A stretch of 64,000 nucleotides of DNA from Nymphaea colorata (lineage: Eukaryota > Streptophyta > Magnoliopsida > Nymphaeales > Nymphaeaceae), in the NCBI RefSeq assembly GCF_008831285.2, contig NC_045149.1, forward strand, positions 5,135,500-5,199,499, written 5' to 3'. The notes below the pieces were generated by a model, which searched no databases, was not told the origin of the DNA, and worked only from the letters and a program-made list of their open reading frames with translations. Positions 1-12,422 of the stretch are shown here, one piece after another; the first letter of the stretch is position 1; each line of letters starts with the position of its first letter. The translations under genes were made by a program, and so were the position numbers.

Positions 1-1491
1 AAGAGAAGGTATTAGACTTTGACATGGATTGACCCAATAGAGACTCGAGAAGAGTTTTGACATTGGGTTTGGACATGGACTTATAGGCAAAGTAAAACAT
101 CACATGCATCCAAACAAGCAGTTAATGAAAAATTGATAATGCAATTCCTAGGACTCTTTCCTATATGCATTATTTTGAAAATTGGTCTTGGAACCTATGA
201 AAAATAAATGGGTAAATGGTTCTTTATTTATCCAAAATTTATGGTATACCTATATACCAAATTTATGGTACTAGCATAGACTCTTCCAAGGGTTTTCAAG
301 ATTTGGGCTCTCCATTTCTCCTTGTTCACCCATCAATATACCGGGACTATTGTCCGTTTCGGTACTAATGGGGGGACTTCTCAGTCCAATTGGGTGGTCC
401 AGTTGTAAGGCTATATCTTGCACTAATGTCCTAGAAATAGCCCGGCAACATGATGACCGGGATATGATATAGGTAAGAATTTGTTTTTCAAAAACCATGA
501 GAAGATGCAAAATAGATGGCTCTATTGCATACATTCCTAGGAGATAGATTTGAAATTTTGAGAGCATACATGGACTGCATACAATCCTTAAATTGAGGAG
601 GGGTAAGATAAATTGAAATGAAAGAGGTTCATGAAATCTCAATGTACACTACATGATGTCGGTATGCATTTTTGCGAAAATTTTTTTTGTGGAATTGATG
701 TCTGACATTGGTGAAAATAACTCATATATGATCCAAATAAGTCCTTAGACAAACAATGATGGGTCCCACCGGGTGTGCCATCTGTTCGCACCCTACTCCT
801 TTTTCAATGAGGTCGAAATGCGAGTCAGCAAAATTCTTTTACAATTAGGGTTTTGATAAAATTTTCAAGAAAAAGGGATCCGCCCATCGGTACGAGGTCC
901 AACCGTTCCTGCCGCCTTTAACAGGGGTTATTAGACCAAGGACTAAGGATCATTTGGATCATATACGAGTTATTAGTGCAAATCCTATATGCTTATGCAT
1001 TGAGGTTTTGGATTCAAGAACCGAAATTCATTTTTTTTTTGAATAAATGAATTTGAATATTGGGGGGATTTCAAGTTGGTTTAAAAACCTTTGTTTTGGT
1101 GTTATTTGAAACACATAATTCTTGAGGATTTTGAAGATATGGAATTGAGTTATTTGTTGTGAACTCTAGATGATGATGATCATCTTATGATCAAAATTGA
1201 TTTCGAACTCTTCTTTTGTCAAATCATGTGATTTGTAGAATTCATTCTTTTGAAAGAACATATGTTCCAAATTGTTAGAAAACATATTGTTTTCAAACGT
1301 ACTTTGGCCAAAAGATTATGAATGCATTGCTTGTGTTTTCTTTTGAAGTTAAGTGAGGTTTACAAATTCTCATTGCAATATGACTTGGTCACTTTTTGCA
1401 ACTCAAATTTGAATCACTTAACGTCTTGAGAATGTGCATGTGGTGCTATTGAGTTTGAGTGAAGGTGAATGCATGAAACGGGAAGGGAAAC

Positions 1492-1582
1492 TATATGGAA
1501 CATTCATTCTTCTCTCTCTCATAATCCCTCAAGATTCATTCATATGGAACATACATTCTTCTCTCTCTCATAATCTCTCAAA
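1492..1582. repeat. Two-copy tandem repeat, period about 49 bp
   Basis: The motif ATATGGAACAT followed by a TTCTTCTCTCTCTCATAAT block occurs twice, starting near 1493 and 1542, with a few substitutions. It lies inside the left LTR element and looks like a local duplication. Confidence 0.7.
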
Positions 1583-3220
1583 GTCTATATTGCACGTCAT
1601 ACAATCTATGGATGAGGATTGATTAAAATGTAGGACTTTCTCTATATGTGCTCGTTATATGATTAAACACATGAATTAGAGATGTAGTCCATAAGCTTGA
1701 GGCTTGACATAAAATTATCAAAATGATGAAAATATATAAGTGATGCCAAGTTCAATCTTTGAAATGGATAGGAGACATGGATGACATCCACTTTCGTTTC
1801 AAAATAGCTAAAAATCAGACCTTGTGTTGATTTAAATAGCTGAAAATTATGGACATTGATTCCAATAAATATATTGTTTCTTAGATGGAAATGACAAGTC
1901 TTTCAAATAGATTCAAATTCCAGATTTCGTAGTAATGAAATCATCAATTCCTTTGGATGATTCTAGGATAGTTGGTATTTCAAATATGTAAATTTTGATA
2001 TTCTTAAACCAATTCCTATGAAACATGGTCTGATTTCAACAACATACATACATCTTACGTATGGGTTTGCTGAAATTAAGTAAAAATGAATGAAAATGAT
2101 TTCATAGCCTTGCACTATGAAAATCAATCAAAATGATCATCTTTCTTAAAAACCAGTTTGGAAACGTATTCCAACCTGATTTTAAGAGAAGAAAAATGAT
2201 TTTCAACAAGAGATTGGACACATGTATGTATATATATAACAACATATATATATATACATACCTTACTCTTCAAAATGAAATTTTATCAAGGGACCGCATG
2301 ACTCATGAATCATGATGATTCATGGCTCGGTTCTTTTATGTAGGAAGATTGAAAACTTGTTTCAAATCTTCCCTACTACCCTTGATCAATTAAATTGAAA
2401 GACATGAATCAAAATGACTATGAATAAGAAAGAAAATAAAACAATGCTCAAGCTTATTCATCCATCATTTCGCCATGCAAGGGTGAATCACATTCATAAA
2501 AACGTATCCATCCCTTATAGACATTTTCATCATACATGGTGCAGCAAAATCACTCTCACCGTGGGATTCTCTCATGGTAGGGAGTTCAAAATGGTATTAA
2601 GTTGGTTCCTTTGAAAGGGACGTGGCCTTGGGGCCCATTTCAAAATTCGATACTTGGGTTCATATTTAAAAAAAACCGACATATACATGCATTATGCATT
2701 AACATATACATTAAAGCGTAGGTTTCCCTTAGCTGGACATCATTCCCAGCCGTAAGCAAATGAAAATAAACCCTCCCATGAATTATTGGAATTAAAATAA
2801 ATCAACAGTAAGCTAAAGTAGCAGAGAAGTGAGTTGAAATCACCTACCTTACGGTCGGTCTTGATGTTTGTCCTTCGTCTTCACTTGTTTTCTAACTCAA
2901 GCAATCCTAAGCAAGAATCCAACCATGGATTCAAGCTTAGCAAAGCTAGAATAAGAAATAGCTTGCTTGCTGGAATTTGGAGTGGTAAAGAGGGCTTCTC
3001 ACCACGAAAATCCTAAGTAAGGGTTCACTTAAGCACCCTAACTTATCAAAATCAATAGGGAGAATAGAAGAAAGTGAAGAAGAGAATGAGAGAAGAAGGG
3101 GAAGAGGGCTTGGACGAACCTCTCCTCTCTTCCTTAGCTTCTCCCTCCTAGCTCCTTGGCTGCAGCAATTTGACAGAATGCTCCAAAATTTCGTCCTCCC
3201 CCTTGGTGGCCAAAGGGAGG

Positions 3221-3230
3221 TTTATATAGA
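3221..3230 (-). promoter_or_regulatory. TATA-like box of the left LTR
   Basis: Minus-strand TCTATATAAA, followed downstream (leftward) by a pyrimidine-rich leader, as expected for an LTR transcription start. This is inferred from composition only. Confidence 0.4.
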
Positions 3231-4611
3231 GGAGGAGGTGGGTTCAACCACCTTCTTAACTCACCTTGGGAACTTGCTTAAGACCTTGGGGACTTGTAAA
3301 ATGAGTTAAATAGGCTTTAAAGGCTCTAATTGACCATTTCTCAGTCCATTTCCACGAGCTAGGTGGGCTGGGCTAGGTTTGGTGAACATTGATTCAGACC
3401 TAGGTGACCATCTTGACCAAAATTTTGGATGAAAATGCCATTGCACAGGGTTTTGCCCTTATTTTGTACTATTTATTTATTTTTTGTTTGAAATCGAGCT
3501 TGTAAGGTTAAAACCTAGTTACTAAGCTCCAAATGCCATTGAATTATGATAATTCAATTTAAATTTTAATAAAATTCAAAAATTTTATCAAATTTGGTTC
3601 GAAAAGTGTATTTTCGTCCAAAACTTGATTGAAAGTGGATTTCAACTGAATCAAACTTTTACTTGAGAAATTCAATTTAAATTTGGTATTTGATTCATGC
3701 ATTTGACAAATTCAAATGTTTATTTGCCTTTCATAAACCAATTTAGGCTTTTTAATCTTAATTTGACCGCAGAAGGGCAAAATTGTCTAAATTGATCAAT
3801 TTCGACCAATTGACCAAAGTCAAAGCTCATTTGCGAGTAGTTTGACTTTATTTGAGGTAATTTGATAAATTTGGGTCAAGAAAGCTCTTAATTGAGCTAA
3901 ATTGTACTTTGACTGAGTTTAGTCAAAGTGGGTTTGATTCGGTCAAAGTTTATTTTCGGCCATTAATTGGATCATGAGACAGACTTACGTTTTGACTGTG
4001 TTGAGCCTGTGGTGACCGAACCTAGCTGGAATTGGCACCACATTTGGGTGCAACCGGGTCAAACTTACTTGGATTAAGTAGGTTAGGTGAGTTTGACCAA
4101 TCTAGTAATTGCTTCCTTGAAAATGATTTTTTTCTTTAAGGAGGACCTGGTTAAAGAAGAGAGAGAGACATAAATGTCTCTCTTTTCTTAGGTTTCTCCT
4201 TTATTTCTTCTTGAAAATGACTTTTCTTTAATTAATTTGAGAGAAAATATTTATTTACTTATTATTTTTTTGACATGGAGGGGGCGTGGTCCCTGGGGGG
4301 CTCTTGACCACACGGGCTAGGTGGGGCCCACACGTGGGTCCCACGTAGCATTCTAGACTGAATTAGATCCAATTCTTGGATCTAAGTCAAAATTTGCATT
4401 TTGCAATTGGATTTGGATTTCAAATGACATTTGCAATTGGATTTGGACTCGTAATCCTGCATTGGGATTCGTGTCTCGGGTTAAATTCACGATTTGAATC
4501 TAATTGTTCTTTAGATTCGAAATTGGCTTTGAAATTGCAAATTTTCACAATTCTTTTGTGAAATTTTCACATTGCTTCAATTTTGATGTGGAAAAATTTG
4601 AGGTGTTAACA

Positions 4612-6457
4612 GGGAGGATCATCATAATTACCCGGTTTCAACAACATGGCGATGTTTTCTTTCCACAATGCCATTTTGTTGAGGTGTGTGGGGGCAAGAA
4701 CGCCATCTTTTTATTCCGTTTCAATTGAGAAATCATTGCTTAGAAACTCCCCACAAGAATCGCTATGAAAATTTTTTATCTCATATCCCCATTGTTTTTC
4801 CACAAACATCTTGAAATTTTGGAAGCATGATAACATGTTAGATTTTCTAACAAGAGGAGAAATCCAACTAAAATGAGAGAAATCATCCACAATCAATGGA
4901 TAATATTTGTAACCTTCTCTAGAACATGTTGGGGCAGGCCCCAAAGATCCGCATGAAGTAACTGAAGAAGATTAGTGCTATTACTTAAACTGAAATCAAA
5001 TGGCAATTGATGCATCTTAGCCAAAACACAACTAGAGCATAAATCAAGTTTACTTTCATCTAAAGACACATAATTATTTTTCTTAAGCAAATTCAATGTC
5101 TTCAAGTGAGAGTGACCTAGTCGTTGGTGCCAAAGATTGGCTGGAACACTTCTAAAATGTTGTGCAATAAGAGTACGCTTGGATTCCTTGTTGTCTTTAT
5201 CAGTCCATACGTATAGACCATCCTTAGTTTCCCTTTGTGAAGAGCTGCTCCTGTCTGCAAATCTCTAACAACAAATCCATTAGCATCAAACTCTACCGAA
5301 CAATTGTTGTCTTTTGTAAAACGAGAGATAGATATAAGATTTTGGCTGATTGTTGGCACATGCACAAGATTCTTTAGCTGAAAGAACAAGAGATTGAATT
5401 GAGAAATATGTTACCAATATGGGAAATCGCAGCCTTAGCACCATTGCCTACAAGAACATCTTCTCCACCTTGGTAATCGACTTTGTCTTCCATGGAATCA
5501 TCACTATGAGTCACATGATGGGTTGCACCACTATCAGGGTATTGGGCATTGTTGCGGCCTCCATTCAAGGCCATCACCATAAAAGCCTTTGGTATGTCAT
5601 AACATGTCTGTGCAATATGATTCCTGCACCCACAAAATTGACATATAACCTGTTGATTTTCAGAATTATTTTGCCCTTGAGTTCTTCGTCTAGCAGGGTA
5701 AGAGTTCCTTCCGCGACTACGGCCACCACGACCATTTTGGCCACTATTTGCCCCACGACTGCCATAGTTTCCTCGATAACCATAGCCTCCTCGTTGAATG
5801 AAAAAGGCTATTGCTGAAGACTCAACTTGGTTAGGGATTTAGGAGCAAACAATTGAAGTCGATGCTCTTGATTAAGAGATCATGCAACTTAGAAAAAGTG
5901 GGTAGTATTTTGGGCATGGTGACTGTAGTAATAAAACTCTCATACTCACTGGACAGACCGTTGAGAGTATGCAAAACCAGATCTGAATCCAATACAATTT
6001 CATTCACAGCTCAAAGAGAATCAACCAAAAACCTCATGTGGTTGAGATATTCTAACATACTGTTGTCATTCTTTTTGGCATTTTGCAAATCCCTCTTTAA
6101 CTGAAGAATACAAATATTTGAATGAGATGCATGGGCGTTAGCCAAGGCCACCTAGGCTTCACAAGCTGTGTCATAAGAGATAATTTGAGTGAGTATGGAC
6201 TCACTAACAGTTGACAATATCTAGCTTAACGCAAGCTGGTCGGAGCGTTTCCATTTGATGTACTCCAGATTAATTTCTATGGAATTAGCATTCAGTTTTT
6301 TCGGTGGAGGAGTAGAAGAGCCGTCAACATACCTCAATAATTTCTAGCTATACATGGCACTACGGAGTTGTGATTTCTAGAGAAGATAGTTGTTTTCGTC
6401 CAGCTTAACAGATACGAGACTTGGAATAGCATTCCATTGAGGATTGATGGTTGCCAT
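4612..6457 (-). pseudogene. Copia gag-protease-integrase, broken
   Basis: Gag starts at the ATG at 6457 (MATINPQWNAIPSLVSVKLD, followed by a YLLW motif). It reads into a CCHC knuckle near 5600-5640 (CQFCGCRNHIAQTC), then an aspartic-protease motif DSGATHHVTH near 5505-5533. The GAG-pre-integrase zinc region (CSSCVLAKMHQLPF) is near 5030-5070, and the integrase core follows (DFSHFSWISPLVRK; later PHTPQQNGIVERKHR near 4650-4700). The usual DNGGEF block reads DSCGEF. Several stops and frame changes break the frame, so the element is not autonomous. The domain order and motifs place it in Copia with high certainty. Confidence 0.9.
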
Positions 6458-6896
6458 GGTAGATTGCTGAAAACCCAAGGCACTTGTAAAATGATATCTC
6501 AGCAACGGGTACTCCAAAAATTTTGAAAATTGGTAGGAGTGATCCTCAGATATAGACAATTCCAACGAGCCCTTGCTCAACCATTAACATTTCCGGAGCT
6601 GACAACACCGGCCAATTTTGCGACAGGTTCCAAGCGGACTGTGACTCTCTGTCTGCTTTACAGGACATGCGACACTTCAAAAATTCATATCTCCTCAATG
6701 CCTGCTCCAAAAATTCTGAATGCAGGGAGATTCCTCAGATGTAGATGATTCCAATGAGCCTTACTCGACCTCTGCCGTCACCGGAACTGACAGCGCCGGC
6801 CGAAATCGCGACAGGTTTTTTCGGCGGCAGCCACTAGCCAGGCGATAGATACCTCTATTCTTCCTCTGTTCCCCACGCCCTCATGACATCCTTTGT

Positions 6897-6909
6897 GGCT
6901 CTGATACCA
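6897..6909 (-). other. Primer-binding site (initiator Met tRNA)
   Basis: Minus-strand TGGTATCAGAGCC directly abuts the CA end of the LTR at 6910. This is the canonical plant Copia site complementary to the 3' end of initiator methionine tRNA. Confidence 0.92.
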
Positions 6910-7250
6910 TGTAAAAGAATGAAATGAGATAGACAAAGAGGGAGAGAGAGAGAGAGAGAGCACAAGAAATTACATGAGTCGGTCAAACTTGACCTACGTC
7001 CATGAAGTCTTTCCTTTCTTCTCAATTCTAAAAGGGAATCCTCTCTAATTTTAAAGAGGAAAGAATGCTAAATAGAAATTTGAGGCTGGTCTATCAAGAT
7101 CCAAAAATTTTGGATCTTGATTACAAATTTGAATTTGCTTTCCTCTTTTCAGCGTCAATTGAATTTCTTCTATATTTGGCTTGAAATTCAAATTTTGATT
7201 TACATTGCAAGGTTGGCAAGGACCTTGGATCGGCAACCTTATCTCTAACA
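6910..7250 (-). repeat. 5' LTR of the minus-strand Copia element (341 bp)
   Basis: It starts TGTTAGAGAT at 7250 and ends TTTTACA at 6910, next to the primer-binding site. It contains a GA-rich microsatellite near 6937-6961. LINE endonuclease sequence starts immediately to its right, which fixes the outer boundary. Confidence 0.85.
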
Positions 7251-9576
7251 GGTTATGGTATCTATCTCCACAAGAATAGACTTTGGAGAAAAGATTCTCT
7301 ATTTCAATTGGCGGAATATCTAAATTTGAATGTTCCTAGTGTGCTTATGGGTGATTATAATTGACTTGGGAGTCTGCAAGATAAAACAGGTTGGCAGCCG
7401 AACCAATCTTCATGTAATGATTTCTGGAATTCTTGTTTGGTTGCAATCTGATCATCATCAATGATTTTTTTTGCCAGATGACTTGGTCTAATAATTGTAT
7501 TGATGCTGAAGAAGCAATTAATTGATTGGGCGCTAGTCAATTCTATATGGTGAAACAATGTGTCATACAATTTACTCTGAGAGTCTCCAAGGTCATGTTT
7601 GGATCATGGTCCTCTATTACTCTCTGTTTCTAATGATTGTGATACTCCTTTTGGTAGAAGTCTTTTCAAGTACTATGCTTGTTGGTCTATGCAAAACGAT
7701 TGTGCAGATATTATAAAAAAGAATTGGACTGTAGTCACCAGCGGGAGTCCTATGGTGTGCCTGTAGCAGAAACTAGAAGCCACACAAAGGCACCTTGCTA
7801 GCTGGAATAGAAACCAATATGGGCCTCTTGGTGACAAAATTCAATCCATCAGGTCTAAACTAGGAAAAATTCAAAGGATCCTGGCTATAGGACTATTTCG
7901 AGGTGACGAGCAAGAATGGGTTCTTCGAAAGAACTTGACATAGCCCTTAAGAAGGAAGAGTCATTCTGGAAGCAAAAATCATGAATACACTAGTTGCTTG
8001 AAGGTCATCGAAACACCACTCATTTTCAGCACCATGCAAATTATACTCAAAAGGAAAAAGGTTTGGAGGTGATTGAGATCGATAGATGGGTCCTTCAAGG
8101 TGCTAAAGCTATTCATAACGCATGCATAGACTTCTTTGTGGACTTCTTTGATGATGACGGAAGGCCTACTGATATTGTTATACATCTTCAGGCAGGACCA
8201 ATGGTGACAGTTGTAGATAATGAAGAGCTGAACAAGCCAATGACACCAGAGGAAGTTAAAGTTGCTCTCTTTACTATGAAGAATAATAAAGCGCCTGGTC
8301 TCAATGGCTTGCTTGCTGATTCTTTCAATTCTTGTTGGAGCATCATTGGAGATATTGTGTGCATGGCAATTATAGATTTTTTCAAGACAGGTGAACTTGT
8401 AAAAAAGGTGAATCATACTCATCTGACATTCATTCCCAAGATGCAGGGAGCTGTGAACATAAGAGATTTTCACTCTATTTCATTATGCAACTGTATATAT
8501 AAACTCATTACTAAGATTGCTGTCAATAGAATGAAGTGTATAGTTGCAAATAATTGTGGGCCAAGATCATGGTGCCTTTCTACCTAACAGGGTGATCGAA
8601 GACCAGATTCTACTGATTCATGAAGTAGTCATCAGCTTGGAATCCAGATATGATAGTTCAGTCTTATTGAAGTTGGACATGAGTAAAACATATGATAAAA
8701 GTCAGGTGGAGTTTCTTGGAGAACACCTTAAGATATTTTGGCTTTTGTGAAAGATGGATTAGCAAAGTCATGATATGTGTTTCTTTTGTCTCTTTTGACT
8801 TGATGATAAATGGGTGAGAAGACAAATATTTTGATGGTAGACGGGGACTTCGTCAAGAGGACCTGATGCCCCCTTTGCTTTTTATTCTTGTTGTGAAATA
8901 TTTGCAAGGTGCCCAAGATGACAAAGGCGAATAAAAAAGTTCAGTTTCCTAAATTTGTGGGAAATAGCCTTCTTAATCCAGGACTTTTTATGCTGATGAC
9001 ATGATTATTTTCAGTAAGGCCATGGTGGACTATATCAGCTGCATTAAGTCAGCTCTTGATGAATTGGGCTACTATGCAGGCCTCAAGGTGAATCCCTAAA
9101 AATCAATTTTTGTTACTTTTCATGTTAATAATGATATTTGTGACCAAATTTCTCTTACTTTGGGATGGAATTGTGCTTATCTTCCCCTATAGATACTTGG
9201 GTCTACATTTATTCATTGGGAAATTAAAGGCATCTGATTGTGTTGAGCATATGCATAAGGTTGATAAACAACTATCCGGTTGGAAAGGTCAGATGTTATC
9301 AACTGCATGTGGAGTATTTTTAGTAAGGCACATGTTGATCATATAATTGGCTACTGGTCTTTCTCCTTTAGACTTCCTAATGATGTAATTGGCAGTTGAG
9401 CATGGAAATACTGTAATTTTGTTTGGGGAGAGCTGCTAAATGGAAGGAGATTCCATCTAATAAGCTGGTCATCTCTATGCAGCCCCTTCCAACACGATGG
9501 AGTAGGCTTGTAGAAATTTTGGCTCTCTAACTGGGCACATATGGTGTTCTTGGCATTCAAAGCTAGAACTTCTGAT
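7251..9576 (+). mobile_element. Decayed L1-type LINE, ORF2 part
   Basis: The plus strand encodes, with many stops, the end of an endonuclease domain (GYGIYLHKNRLW and LMGDYN near 7255-7365) followed by a reverse transcriptase. The left end was cut by the Copia insertion at 7250 and the right end by a second Copia insertion at 9577. The matching 5' part would lie left of the window, if it survives. Confidence 0.88.
7994..9560 (+). pseudogene. LINE reverse transcriptase, broken
   Basis: Reverse-transcriptase blocks are readable across several frames: NNKAPGLNGL (usually KAPGPDG), SISLCNCIYKLITKI, LKLDMSKTYDKS (usually DLSKAYDRV), RRGLRQEDLMPP (usually RQGDPLSP) and the catalytic FYADDMIIF near 8988-9015. 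Further C-terminal LINE sequence can be followed to about 9560. The altered core residues and many stops show it has been dead for a long time. Compared with the LINE at 33738-39577 it is much more degraded. Confidence 0.88.
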
Positions 9577-10070
9577 TGTTAGAATTTAAGGTTTAGACAT
9601 CATGTAAGTATATATATGTGTATTTTATATGTACTGTCATACATCTAGTTTGATGTATGATTTGTATATATAAATATATATGTATGCATAGGTATTTATG
9701 TCTCTTATGTATTCTTCTTTTTCCTTTTATGTATTTTTCTGTTTTCTTTTTTTTTATCTTTTTTTTACTGTTAAAGGGAGAATAACTAGCTGTTGGACAA
9801 GCTTCCAATGGCTAGATTTCTAGCCATTGGAGCTGGCCCAACAGCCATCTCCCTCTTCCTCTCTTCCCTTGTACTATAAATAAGGGACTGTTGTTCCTTG
9901 TTTCACTAAGGGCTTTGAGGCTTGTTTTTGTATACCTCATGAGATTATATATATGTTTTTTTTCACCCCTTGTTAGAGGTTTCTTCTTGTGTGAATTCTT
10001 GGAATGACTTGTATCTTCAAGAGTATAACTCTTGAAGTGTTTTGACCATCAAGTTTGGGTATGGTTTACA
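9577..10070 (+). repeat. 5' LTR of the second Copia element (494 bp)
   Basis: It starts TGTTAGAATT and ends TGGTTTACA, immediately followed by the primer-binding site. A TATA-type box (CTATAAATA) lies at 9874-9882, and the leader after it contains GT/TTG-rich sequence. Confidence 0.85.
9874..9882 (+). promoter_or_regulatory. TATA box in the Copia LTR
   Basis: CTATAAATA about 195 bp before the LTR end, a usual spacing for the U3/R promoter of a short Copia LTR. Confidence 0.6.
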
Positions 10071-10083
10071 TGGTATTAGAGCC
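10071..10083 (+). other. Primer-binding site (initiator Met tRNA), one mismatch
   Basis: TGGTATTAGAGCC directly follows the LTR end. It differs from the canonical TGGTATCAGAGCC by a single C-to-T change. Confidence 0.88.
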
Positions 10084-10404
10084 TTGGTTTGGCTCTTAGT
10101 TTGCTGGTTTTCAAGGTCTTGAAAAATCAGTTCTTGCTGCCTACTTGTAGCTGTGAAACACACCAACTGTTTGACGAAATTATTTGTTGTTGTTTTGCAC
10201 AAGAGGGGCAGTCTTCTTGCTGACTTTGGTGGCTGTTTTGACGCTGTTCTTGTGGCTGTTTTAGTGCTGTCACAAACTTCAATCTTATTATTGTGGCTGA
10301 TTTCGTGGACTGTTTTGGAGCCGCCCAAAGCTTTCTTGTTGCTGTTTTTTCAGCAGTTTTTCATCTTAGTGCTGCCTCAACTACATCTCTACGAGGTGCA
10401 CATC

Positions 10405-10905
10405 ATGGATAAAGGAACTATTTTTATTCCTCTCCCTAAACTTACTTCATCTAGTTATGTTTAATGGGCAAGAACTATGAAACATTTAATTAAAAGCAAA
10501 GGTTTGTGGGGACTTGTTGATGGGTCTAAATGTGAGCCACAATTAGTCCTAAGATGGAAAAGCCCATAGAATAGATGAAATCAAAAAAGATAATGTTGTA
10601 AATGAATATGAGAAAAAATGGAAAGAATGGAAGATAGAACACCACAAAATCATTACATGGATTCACGCTTGTGTGGATACTACAACCATAAGTCAAATAG
10701 CAGAACATAATTTTTCTCATGAAGCTTGGGAATTCCTAAGAAAACTCATACTATGAAAGATGTGGCCTACATGTGTAACTTTCAAATGAAGATTACAAGT
10801 CTCCAACAAGGAGTTAAATCTATTAAGGAGTATGTTGGTGATATTGAACAATTATGGGATGAATTAGCCTTGTTTGAACCGAATGGTTTGAACCAAGAGA
10901 CATAG
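10405..10905 (+). pseudogene. Copia gag, broken
   Basis: From the ATG at 10405 it reads MDKGTIFIPLPKL and, after a stop, SKGLWGLVDGS, then in pieces MKITSLQQGVKSIKEYVGDI and LWDELALFEPN. These are typical of the UBN2-type gag of Copia elements. There are several stops. Near 10905 the sequence jumps to the end of pol. Confidence 0.8.
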
Positions 10906-11390
10906 TATTAAAATATTGCATGTTGTACATGTCATAAGTCAGTTTCAACAAAGACCTACTTCTGTACACATGGGAGCTGCATTGAAGATTGTTCGATATG
11001 TCAAACACACTATCACTAAGGGACTTTTTCTATTCTCCTCATCAAATTTGAATATGATTGCCTATACTAATGTTGATTGGGGTGGAGATCCTAACAATAG
11101 GCATTCCGCCACTGGTTTTTATATTTTTCTAGGTGACTCTTATTTCTTGAAGGTGCAAAAAACAAAATAAAGTCTCCATATCTTCAACTGAAGCAGAGTA
11201 TCGTGCTATGCTACTACCACCATAGAGATTTTATGGTTAAAAAGTCTATTGAAGGACATGGGAGTTGATTTGACTGAAGCCACTAAGCTCTGCTGTGACA
11301 ATAAAAGTGTCATCTACATGGCTAATAATCATACTTTTCATGAACGGACAAAGCATATTGAAAGTAAATTTATTCACCAAGGCACTTGCT
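10905..11390 (+). pseudogene. Copia RNase H, broken
   Basis: Readable blocks are ISQFQQRPTSVHMGAALKIV, RYVKHTITKGLF, YTNVDWGGDPNNRHSATGFY, SISSTEAEYRAM, LCCDNKSVIYMANN and FHERTKHIESKFI. They match the end of Copia pol, where the last block is normally followed by a short tail and the 3' LTR. Here the sequence becomes unrecognisable after about 11390. Confidence 0.88.
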
Positions 11391-11469
11391 TCAGCATGAT
11401 TTCAGTTTCTTCTTGGCAAACTTTTGGTGATCACACCGTAAGTTTGATCTGGTTAATGTTTTTTGCATT

Positions 11470-11527
11470 GGTACCAATCAGATTTTAAAGAACTTATGTG
11501 CCCTGGTACCAATCAGATTTTAAAGAA
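11470..11527 (+). repeat. Short direct repeat, period 35 bp
   Basis: A 23-bp block beginning GGTACCAATCAGATT occurs at 11470-11492 and 11505-11527, just past the truncated end of the Copia element. Confidence 0.8.
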
Positions 11528-11565
11528 TTTGTGGGATGATCTGGTAAATATTTTTCGCACTGCTT

Positions 11566-11865
11566 GTGGGAGTAAAGTTGTGCAGACTGATCTTGCACTA
11601 TAGATTGGCACGTGTATTAGGCCAGATCCCTAGCCTTCTTTTAAAACCTTTGAGTTGGAGTATATCTCTTGCTTGCATTCAAGGTAGAGATTGGCAAAGA
11701 CTCTCTGTTATCATTCGTAAATTTATGGGAGTTTACTGGATGAAAGCTAGGCAATGTTGGGAGGTTCATGACATTTTTAATCATCTTTTCAAATATATTC
11801 CAAGAACAGCTAAGGTGGTGCAACTAATAGCAGGTTCAACAAAATGGAGGAGGGCGCTGAGGTAG
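11566..11865 (+). other. Unrecognised open frame of 99 codons
   Basis: The frame encodes a tryptophan- and arginine-containing protein (for example WQRLSVIIRKFMGVYWMKAR) that I cannot place in a family. It lies between a truncated Copia element and a hAT element and has no visible promoter or splice context. It may be a relic of a gene fragment, or chance. Confidence 0.2.
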
Positions 11866-12414
11866 TTTTGTGAATACATTGATTTTGCAAGTTGCGAAAT
11901 TCACACGTGTTTCTTTAGAGGTATTAAGCTTCATGTTCTCAGCACCTCTCTTGATGTGGATACAGTAAAGTCATTAAGAGATGAAATTGTTTTGAACTCT
12001 AGCGAGAAACTTCCCACTTGTATAACGATGTTTGCGGTTCAAGTTTGTAATGTTTGGTACAGTGTAGATATTTGTTCACACAGAAAACATTTAACCAATC
12101 AAAGAAAGTAAAATTATAGACTACAAATAAGTATGTTCCTGAAACTATTGCTTGGGACTCCACTCCAATGTTCAGCTTGTGATTTTTGCTATATTTGGAA
12201 CTCTGACCATGAATAAGTCACGAACCTTGAAAAGAACAAAAACAAAGTTGAAGTGAATATCAAAATGACCAAATAAACAATGAGGCTCACCACAACACAC
12301 CTACCCAATTAAACAAGACAAATACATAACACATAAGACTAATTGACGTACAAATAAAATAAAATATGAAATTATAACATCAAGGTAATTTAACCCTAAA
12401 TTAGACTTAATGTA
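11866..12414. other. No gene seen
   Basis: AT-rich sequence with scattered stops in all frames. Nothing recognised. Confidence 0.5.
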
Positions 12415-12422
12415 CTATGAAC

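Larger units (their letters stand above)
1..4611 (-). mobile_element. LTR retrotransposon, 5' LTR side, runs off the left edge
   Basis: On the minus strand a typical LTR start (TGTTAACACC) begins at 4611, exactly where Copia integrase coding sequence stops at 4612. Further in there is a TATA-like box near 3225 followed by a CT-rich leader. No long coding frame, LTR end or primer-binding site was found, so the superfamily is open; a gypsy-type LTR is plausible from its size. The interior continues past the left edge. The abrupt break in the Copia frame is the best support for an insertion boundary. Confidence 0.55.
4612..7250 (-). mobile_element. Copia retrotransposon, 5' half, interrupted by the left LTR element
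   Basis: The order from the 5' side (right to left) is LTR (6910-7250), initiator-Met-tRNA primer-binding site (6897-6909), gag, protease and integrase, which is the Copia order. The integrase frame ends at 4612 where another LTR begins. Reverse transcriptase, RNase H and the 3' LTR are therefore outside the window or lost. The element sits inside a LINE that resumes at 7251. Confidence 0.9.
9577..11390 (+). mobile_element. Internally deleted Copia element, no 3' LTR
   Basis: A 5' LTR (9577-10070), primer-binding site and gag are followed directly by RNase H sequence. Protease, integrase and reverse transcriptase are missing, and no second LTR copy is seen before the hAT element at 12423. 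It inserted into the LINE that ends at 9576. Confidence 0.85.

Noticed and set aside
271-642. 123-codon minus-strand frame
   Set aside because: No recognisable motif; lies within a non-coding part of an LTR element.
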